From JANXSG01 sp038203935 (GTDB lineage: Bacteria > Armatimonadota > Chthonomonadetes > Chthonomonadales > Chthonomonadaceae): DNA of 19,711 nucleotides. This document shows, one piece after another, positions 14,959 to 19,711 of the stretch (position 1 is the first letter of the stretch; every line of letters starts with the position of its first letter). The stretch spans positions 1 to 19,711 of the forward strand of contig JBBRDM010000099.1 of assembly GCA_038203935.1 (NCBI GenBank). The letters are read 5' to 3'. Made by a program: the position numbers and the translations under genes. Below the pieces are notes generated by a model, which saw only the letters and a program-made list of their open reading frames with translations, ran no database searches and was not told where the DNA came from.

Positions 14959-15852
14959 ATGCAAAACCAGATAAATAATGCTCCTGGTGAAGAAACATAC
15001 AAATCAGATAGGGGCCTGCAGATATCTCATTCATCAGATGTGACAGCAGCGGACGTACCAAGTGAAACTGTTGTGGATGGGATGATAGCAGAAGCGACAA
15101 CCAAAGTTCGCAGGCGGACTAAAACTCTCGGAGCTAAGATTGCGCTTGTTGCAACGGTTCCGTTGGCGCTAGCCGCCGCGCCCGTTCTGATCTACCATCC
15201 CTCTTCCATACTCGCTACAGTAGTTACCACGCTCTATATCGGAGCCCTCGGAGCAGCGGCATCCGCAATTATACTCCGTGACAGCAAACAGCCTTTCCCA
15301 TTTGATATAGAAGAGTTAATACGCATCGGAAGTGTGAAGGCGATTGGGCCTCTCATCGAAACTTTCGATATCAATATTAGTGGAGCGCAATCGAAGCAGA
15401 GACACAAAGCGTTGACTCCGCTGCTATATAAGCTGAAGGCAAGTGACGCTTGCCTTCTCACTCCATCACAATACAGAGCGCTCCACCGAGCATTGGAAGT
15501 CGAATATCAAACTCTGCATGGAACCCAGGAAGGCCTCGACCTGAAACTAGCCATGCTAAAAGCTTTAGAACAAGTAGGAAACGAGTCATTCATTTCTATC
15601 GTCGAGAGGCTGGCTAATCGAAAATCGCTGACAAAAAGGCAGAGGATGATACAGGCAGCGGCTCAGGAATGTCTGCCCTATCTCAAACTGAATGCTGGTT
15701 CAGTTACTGCTCAACGAACACTGCTCCGCGCTTCGACCATGAATGATTCCTCAACTGCCTCGCTGCTGCGTCCTGCAGGCTATGCGCCGGACGCCCCGGT
15801 TGACCAACTTCTCCGCCCATCCATAGAAACAGATCCCTCACCGCATGAATAA
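14959..15852 (+). CDS. Orphan membrane protein with HEAT-like helical domain
   Basis: A 297-residue protein of unknown function. The N-terminal ~60 residues are polar. Two adjacent hydrophobic segments (residues ~57-75 and ~79-105) are likely membrane helices. A helical cytoplasmic part follows, in which GSVKAIGPLIETFD (~120-135) and LAMLKALEQVGNESFISIVERLA (~195-217) look like HEAT-type repeats. The ~60-residue C-terminus is Ser/Pro-rich (RPAGYAPDAPVDQLLRPS). The ATG is preceded only by a weak purine stretch, but a near-consensus promoter sits 44 bp upstream. It may serve as a membrane scaffold; that is inference from the architecture only. It stands alone, divergent from the amine oxidase. 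Confidence 0.8.
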   Translation: MQNQINNAPGEETYKSDRGLQISHSSDVTAADVPSETVVDGMIAEATTKVRRRTKTLGAKIALVATVPLALAAAPVLIYHPSSILATVVTTLYIGALGAAASAIILRDSKQPFPFDIEELIRIGSVKAIGPLIETFDINISGAQSKQRHKALTPLLYKLKASDACLLTPSQYRALHRALEVEYQTLHGTQEGLDLKLAMLKALEQVGNESFISIVERLANRKSLTKRQRMIQAAAQECLPYLKLNAGSVTAQRTLLRASTMNDSSTASLLRPAGYAPDAPVDQLLRPSIETDPSPHE

Positions 15853-16229
15853 CTCCCTGATGTTATGCAGGCGAGCAGCTTCCAGGATCAATCTCCCCAT
15901 CGCTTTTATAAGTGTTCTCAGATAGGAACGTTTCAGAAATGGAATTTCAAATCCATCGACTGAGCATAAAAATCATTGATCCTGCATCGGTAATCTGCGC
16001 AAATCTGAGTAATCTGTTGATAAAATGCTTTTAAATCCTTCGAATATTAAATCTCTTAATCGCGATACACCCAGATTTTTTCATCCGCAGATTATTCAGA
16101 TTAGCGCAGATTACATTATTTCTATCACATAAGCCATCGGATTCCGAATAAATCCAGATCATCTTACGAATTCATTGACTGCGTAAAATCAGTAGCTCAT
16201 TAATCTGGAAAAATTCTGCACCCATTTGA
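15853..16229. other. Convergent intergenic region with repeat element
   Basis: No gene is seen. It holds the inverted-repeat element at 15990-16114 and, between it and the FMN reductase stop codon, a loose pairing CCAGAT (16154-16159)/ATCTGG (16203-16208) with an inner TTACG/CGTAA, which might be a weak terminator for the leftward genes. Confidence 0.6.
15990..16114. mobile_element. Miniature inverted-repeat element (AATCTG-type)
   Basis: The 27-bp arms 15990-16016 and 16088-16114 are inverted copies with two mismatches. Each arm is itself built of three AATCTG-like units (TAATCTGCGC, AAATCTGAG, TAATCTG). The 71-bp interior has no ORF and includes CAGATTTTTTCATCCG. Repeats of GCAGATTA...GCAGATTA type recur in many unrelated bacterial genomes, in my recollection, and behave like non-autonomous elements. 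It lies between convergent genes, a typical landing site. Confidence 0.65.
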
Positions 16230-16787
16230 TCATAGCTGATACTGCAAGTTCCTGTAATGCGATTTTATCTCACTAATAAATCTATCGAGACTCATGCTGA
16301 TGATAGCAGCCATCTCAGGATTTTTACTTATTTCCACAGGATCCAGTTTGCTGGAGAGCAGTGGAACCGTGGTGTTCGCTTCAGAAACTATTCGTGTCGA
16401 CATCACACGCAGCGTTTCCGTGAGCGATCCCTGTGCGATAACCGATCTGGGAGAAGCATTGAGCAGCGCAACAGGCTTATGAACTATCTCACTGCCGCCT
16501 ACCAGCCAGTCAAGCGCGTTTTTCAAAGTTCCTGGAACCCCATGAGCATACTCGGGCGTCGAGAACAGCAGGCCATCAGAATTTAGAATCAAGGATCGAA
16601 ATTTCTGAACAGTAGAAGGCGGATCATCTTCCATGTCAGGATTAAAATGGGGCAGGTCAGCCAGCCCATCGTAAAGCGATATTTCAACTCCTTCCGGTGC
16701 CAGTATCGAGGCTGCGCGCAGCAGGCTGGTATTTGTGGATAAAGCTCGAAGGCTCCCGGAAATTGCTAAAATATGTATCGAGTTCAT
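16230..16787 (-). CDS. NADPH-dependent FMN reductase / quinone reductase
   Basis: A 185-residue flavodoxin-like reductase of the ChrR/YieF/azoreductase group, which reduces quinones, azo compounds or metal oxyanions by two electrons using NAD(P)H and FMN. SGSLRALSTNTSLLRA (residues ~8-23) binds the FMN phosphate. TPEYAHGVPGTLKNALDWL (~75-93) is the family's flavin-ring motif. Start ATG 16787 puts the first beta strand (SIHILAISG) at the N-terminus as in the family; a GTG at 16799 is possible, and neither has a strong Shine-Dalgarno. It begins 25 bp after the aldo/keto reductase stop codon on the same strand, so it is likely the last gene of the osmC unit. Role in quinone or electrophile defence is inferred from context. 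Confidence 0.92.
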   Translation of the reverse strand: MNSIHILAISGSLRALSTNTSLLRAASILAPEGVEISLYDGLADLPHFNPDMEDDPPSTVQKFRSLILNSDGLLFSTPEYAHGVPGTLKNALDWLVGGSEIVHKPVALLNASPRSVIAQGSLTETLRVMSTRIVSEANTTVPLLSSKLDPVEISKNPEMAAIISMSLDRFISEIKSHYRNLQYQL

Positions 16788-16812
16788 GCAGCTGACCACT
16801 ATTCCGAGCTGT

Positions 16813-17862
16813 TCATTTTGATATAGTCGTGCCGCCGGTGACAAATTTTTGAACAAACTCTTGATTCAAGAATTCATGCGGGAATCCAAGTTCAATTTTA
16901 CTCACTTCGTCAAGCCGCGCGAGATGATCTGGAGAGAGTTTTACATCTGCCGCACCGAGCGTGTCTTTTAACTGGTCGATTGTTCTCGCACCGATAATTG
17001 GAGCAGTGACTCCTGGCTGATGCAGCAGCCAGGCAACACTTACCTGAGAAGGGGACACTTCGAGCTCGCCTGCTATCTGCTTTGCCACATTCGCAATGGC
17101 AAGCGTACGCGCATTCAGGCGGCCATTCTTCTTATTCTGCTCATGGCGACCTTCGCCACTGCTTTCGCTGGTTCCATCAAGATCAGACTGAGTGTATTTA
17201 CCAGATAGAACCCCTTGTGCCAGCGGCGACCAGGGGGTAACCCCCAGGCCAAGCGCTATCGCCATCGGTACCAGTTCTCGCTCAACTGTACGCTCTGCTA
17301 AACTGTATTCGATCTGAAGCGCAGTGAATGGTGTCCAGCCTCGCAGTTCTGCGAGTGTATGGCCCTGGGCTACCTTCCATGCTGGCATATCCGAAACACC
17401 CACATACTGAATTTTGCCCTGCTGTACTGCGTCGTCCAGAGCGCGCATAGTCTCAGCAATAGGAGTTAGCCCATCGTCCATGTGCACCCAATAAAGATCG
17501 ATGGTGTCTGTCTGGAGCCGTTGCAGGCTGGCTTCAAGCGATTGAAATAAGTTTTTACGATGATTTCCGCCCGCATTTGGGTCACCCAGAGACATGTTCA
17601 GCGTGTATTTGGTTGCAAGCACGTAGCGGTCACGTTTGCCCTTCAAAAACTCGCCTACCAGTTTCTCACTGGTTCCTTCAGTATAGAAATTAGCGGTGTC
17701 GATGAAATTACCGCCTTTTTCAGAGTAATAATCGAACTGTTTCCTGCTGTCACTTGCATCTGCTCCCCAGCCCCAATCCGGGCCAAAGGTCATGGTTCCC
17801 AAAGATATAGGCGATACACGCAGCCCGCTGTTTCCGAGCAATTTATAGTGGTCTAGAGGCAT
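16813..17862 (-). CDS. Aldo/keto reductase
   Basis: A 349-residue NADPH-dependent oxidoreductase that reduces aldehydes or ketones to alcohols in the cytoplasm. The catalytic tetrad is visible: Asp55 in FIDTAN, Tyr60 in FYTEGTSE, Lys85 in LATKYT and His127 in YWVHMDD. The (beta/alpha)8 barrel opens with LLGNSGLRVSPISLGTMTFG, and the cofactor loop near PIIGARTIDQLKDTLGA is typical of the Tas/YdjG-like branch. The ATG at 17862 has AGGAAG 9 nt upstream. It starts 19 bp after osmC and ends 25 bp before the FMN reductase, forming a tight three-gene unit. A likely role is clearing reactive carbonyls; the specific substrate is not readable from sequence. Confidence 0.95.
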   Translation of the reverse strand: MPLDHYKLLGNSGLRVSPISLGTMTFGPDWGWGADASDSRKQFDYYSEKGGNFIDTANFYTEGTSEKLVGEFLKGKRDRYVLATKYTLNMSLGDPNAGGNHRKNLFQSLEASLQRLQTDTIDLYWVHMDDGLTPIAETMRALDDAVQQGKIQYVGVSDMPAWKVAQGHTLAELRGWTPFTALQIEYSLAERTVERELVPMAIALGLGVTPWSPLAQGVLSGKYTQSDLDGTSESSGEGRHEQNKKNGRLNARTLAIANVAKQIAGELEVSPSQVSVAWLLHQPGVTAPIIGARTIDQLKDTLGAADVKLSPDHLARLDEVSKIELGFPHEFLNQEFVQKFVTGGTTISK

Positions 17863-17881
17863 AATATCAACTTCCTATCCG

Positions 17882-18307
17882 TTAAAGCAGAGTAGCTGTG
17901 AGATGTATCTTCGTCCCGGAAAGCGCTTTTGAGACCGGGCAGCCTGCTTTGGCTGCTTCAGCCTGCTTTTGAAAAGTGCTGGTATCCAGATTTGGAACCT
18001 CTGCCTCTGTGGTCAGCTCGATACTGGTAATTGAAAATCCATCACCCTCTTTATCAAGTGTCACTTTTGCGGTGGTTTGCAGTTTGGTTGGCGTGAATCC
18101 TGCCTGTGTAAGCTGAGCAGCAAGCGCCATTGTAAAACATCCCGCATGTGCAGCGCCGATAAGTTCTTCCGGATTCGTGCCAGCGCCATCTGCAGAACGT
18201 CCGCGCCAGTCGTAGCTTCCTTCAAATGCGCCGCTTCCAAGTTTGATATGGCCTTTACCATGAATGAGATCGCCGTTCCATTCGGCTTCAGCGGTTCTAG
18301 TTGGCAT
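17882..18307 (-). CDS. osmC: OsmC-family peroxiredoxin
   Basis: A 141-residue organic hydroperoxide reductase. OsmC/Ohr proteins reduce alkyl and lipid peroxides with two reactive cysteines, usually recharged by a lipoyl system. Here these are Cys57 in AAHAGCFTMAL and Cys123 in AKAGCPVSKAL. The TRTAEAEWNGDL start and FEGSYDWRGRSADGAGTNPEELIGAAH segment are characteristic of true OsmC rather than Ohr. The ATG at 18307 has GGAGA 8 nt upstream. It is the first gene of a leftward unit with the aldo/keto reductase and FMN reductase. An 8-bp inverted repeat lies 42-70 bp upstream and may be an operator. Confidence 0.96.
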   Translation of the reverse strand: MPTRTAEAEWNGDLIHGKGHIKLGSGAFEGSYDWRGRSADGAGTNPEELIGAAHAGCFTMALAAQLTQAGFTPTKLQTTAKVTLDKEGDGFSITSIELTTEAEVPNLDTSTFQKQAEAAKAGCPVSKALSGTKIHLTATLL

Positions 18308-18348
18308 GCTATTTCTCCATAATAAATTTCGGTTGTGTAAGATTGACG

Positions 18349-18377
18349 TTTTGCTCTAAATTTTATGAGGAGCAAAA
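18349..18377. promoter_or_regulatory. Inverted repeat upstream of osmC (operator candidate)
   Basis: TTTTGCTC (18349-18356) and GAGCAAAA (18370-18377) are perfect 8-bp arms with a 13-bp AT-rich spacer, the size of a dimeric repressor site. A terminator of the upstream oxidoreductase is the alternative, but no T-run follows the stem leftward. Confidence 0.45.
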
Positions 18378-18476
18378 TTCTTCAATTTCTATTTACACGA
18401 TTAATGCTTACTCGAAGTTCCATTAGGCCAACGCACTGCTTCAAATCGCAGCATTGTCTAAAAGGGGATGTGCTTA

Positions 18477-19538
18477 CTACCAGGCCCGGCCATATTGATC
18501 TGGGGCACTAATCTCCTGACCCAGTTCTTTAGCCGCCCGGCGTGGCCAGTACGGATCACGCAGCAGCTCACGCGCTAAAAGTACAGCGTCTGCCTGGCCG
18601 GTCTGTAGAATATGCTGTGCCTGTGCAGGTGAAGTTATCATCCCTACCGCAGCAGTCATCATGCCCGTTTCTTTCCTGATTTTTTCGGCAAATCCAGTCT
18701 GGTAACCTGGGCCAACCGGGATTTTGACATGCGGAACGTTACCCCCGGAGGAAACATCAATGAGATCAACCCCTAGCGATTTAACCTGCCTAGCAAGTTC
18801 TACGCTCTGTTCGATGTCCCATCCGCCCGGAGTCCAGTCTGTGGCAGAGATGCGCATAAACAAAGGGAACTTTTCCGGCCAATATCGTCTGATCTCTTCA
18901 ACTGCTTCGCGAACAATCCGTGTTCTTCCAGAGAAACCATCCCCATAACGATCTGTCCTATTGTTGGATAGCGGCGAATAGAACGCATGCAGGAGATATC
19001 CATGTGCGGCATGCAGCTCGATGACTTGAAAACCGGCGTCCAGCGACCTTTTTGCGGCATCGCCAAACGCTTTAACTATCTCCCCTATTTCCAGCTCCGT
19101 AAGCGCGTGAGGTGTCTGATAAACAGTATCGAAAGCTAATGGGGAAGGACCAACGATTGGATTCCATCCATCGTGATCAGCGTCCAGGGGTTTGCCGCCA
19201 AGCCATGGCGCAGCTGTACTGGCTTTTCGGCCTGCGTGGGCTATCTGGATTCCTGCGATAGAGCCTTGTTCATGGATGAAACTCGTAATACGCTGAAGCG
19301 GATCGATGTGCTTTTCATCGTATATGCCAAGATCGCTTGGGCTGATTCTTCCGCGCGCTTCGACAGCTGCCGCCTCAGTGAAGACAAGTCCAGCGCCGCC
19401 TACAGCCCTGCTTCCCAGATGAACCAGATGCCAGTCGGCAGCCAGCCCGTCAATACTGCTGTACTGGCACATGGGTGACACAAAAATACGGTTGCGGAAT
19501 GTAACATCGCGAACGGTGAGAGGTTCGAACAGATTCAT
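18477..19538 (-). CDS. Old Yellow Enzyme, YqjM/NamA class
   Basis: A 353-residue FMN-dependent NADPH dehydrogenase that reduces activated C=C bonds in enals, enones, maleimides and nitro compounds. Marks of the YqjM (thermophilic-like) class are Cys24 and Tyr26 in SPMCQYSS, HAGRKAS (~101-107), HAAHGYLLHAFYSPLSNNR (His176 and His179 for substrate binding) and the C-terminal QYGRAW, whose Arg reaches into the partner subunit's active site. The ATG at 19538 has AAGGA 8 nt upstream. It lies 169 bp before osmC on the same strand, separated by an inverted repeat, so it may be its own unit but probably answers the same stress. A partial reading frame ends 8 bp upstream. Confidence 0.96.
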   Translation of the reverse strand: MNLFEPLTVRDVTFRNRIFVSPMCQYSSIDGLAADWHLVHLGSRAVGGAGLVFTEAAAVEARGRISPSDLGIYDEKHIDPLQRITSFIHEQGSIAGIQIAHAGRKASTAAPWLGGKPLDADHDGWNPIVGPSPLAFDTVYQTPHALTELEIGEIVKAFGDAAKRSLDAGFQVIELHAAHGYLLHAFYSPLSNNRTDRYGDGFSGRTRIVREAVEEIRRYWPEKFPLFMRISATDWTPGGWDIEQSVELARQVKSLGVDLIDVSSGGNVPHVKIPVGPGYQTGFAEKIRKETGMMTAAVGMITSPAQAQHILQTGQADAVLLARELLRDPYWPRRAAKELGQEISAPDQYGRAW

Positions 19539-19546
19539 GATTATCC

Positions 19547-19711
19547 TTATAATGGCTGGATTACTTGCAAAGTGTAAAATGGAGTGATTTTAAAACGTTC
19601 ATACAACGTTCGTAGTAGATACGAATGAGTGCCGTCTTTAGTTCGAATCATTTCAGCCTCATATAGAAAGGGATGCTGGTTAAAGGCGATGAAGCGGGTA
19701 AATACGAACAT
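19547..19711 (-). CDS. Possible C-terminal end of an upstream gene (partial)
   Basis: A leftward frame is open from the right edge of the window to a TAA at 19547-19549, 8 bp before the Old Yellow Enzyme start. It gives 54 residues, containing FNQHPFLYEAEMIRTKDGTH and ending TPFYTLQVIQPL, which I do not recognise. The tight spacing suggests a co-transcribed gene cut by the window edge. Against this, the tail overlaps a dyad TTAC-N9-GTAA (19561-19577), so this could instead be a regulatory region with a chance open frame. Confidence 0.4.
   Translation of the reverse strand: MFVFTRFIAFNQHPFLYEAEMIRTKDGTHSYLLRTLYERFKITPFYTLQVIQPL

Noticed and set aside
19641..19649. GTTCGAATC, resembling a tRNA T-loop
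   Set aside because: The flanking bases do not form a T-stem and no acceptor or anticodon arm fits around it.

Overview
The window looks like a chromosomal piece of an Armatimonadota bacterium of moderate GC content. The best marker is the pseudopilin at 9712-10518. Its N-terminus carries the FPVFAQAREKAR-type helix and its C-terminus an H-x9-DG motif, a combination very common in that phylum. The hybrid GntR/LacI regulator beside a glycosidase, and the short-repeat debris between genes, fit the same picture. This assignment is inference from gene style; there is no rRNA or other marker gene here.

Layout. 1-3050 carries three leftward genes: an RNase Z-like metallo-beta-lactamase protein, a small DUF5658-type membrane protein and ispG (isoprenoid precursor synthesis), with a 67-bp tandem repeat downstream of ispG. 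3045-6600 is an eroded accessory zone. It holds debris of a TPR-type gene, a secreted or lipoprotein orphan, a duplicated ispG promoter plus first ~80 codons, a miniature inverted-repeat element and a membrane-anchored orphan. 6601-9342 is a leftward pair: a GH20 beta-hexosaminidase-like enzyme and a GntR/LacI regulator. 9499-10574 is a pseudopilin plus small lipoprotein unit, with a good promoter whose -10 box lies inside a perfect palindrome.

10644-12254 is the most interesting part. A rightward NRAMP-related metal transporter with a non-canonical metal site is preceded by a ~270-nt structured leader. The leader ends in a textbook intrinsic terminator just before the gene, which is the architecture of a riboswitch or attenuator; I could not match it to any riboswitch class I know. 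Convergent to it, across an 18-bp perfect hairpin and the remains of a broken reading frame, lies a copper amine oxidase (12773-14692). Divergent from that is an orphan membrane protein (14959-15852) with a clear sigma-70-type promoter. After a second miniature inverted-repeat element come four leftward redox/detoxification genes (16230-19538): an FMN reductase, an aldo/keto reductase, OsmC and an Old Yellow Enzyme. Together they look like an electrophile, quinone and peroxide stress module, with an inverted repeat upstream of osmC that may be its operator.

I see no tRNA, rRNA, CRISPR array or intact transposase gene. All alignments, identity figures and RNA pairings were made by eye.
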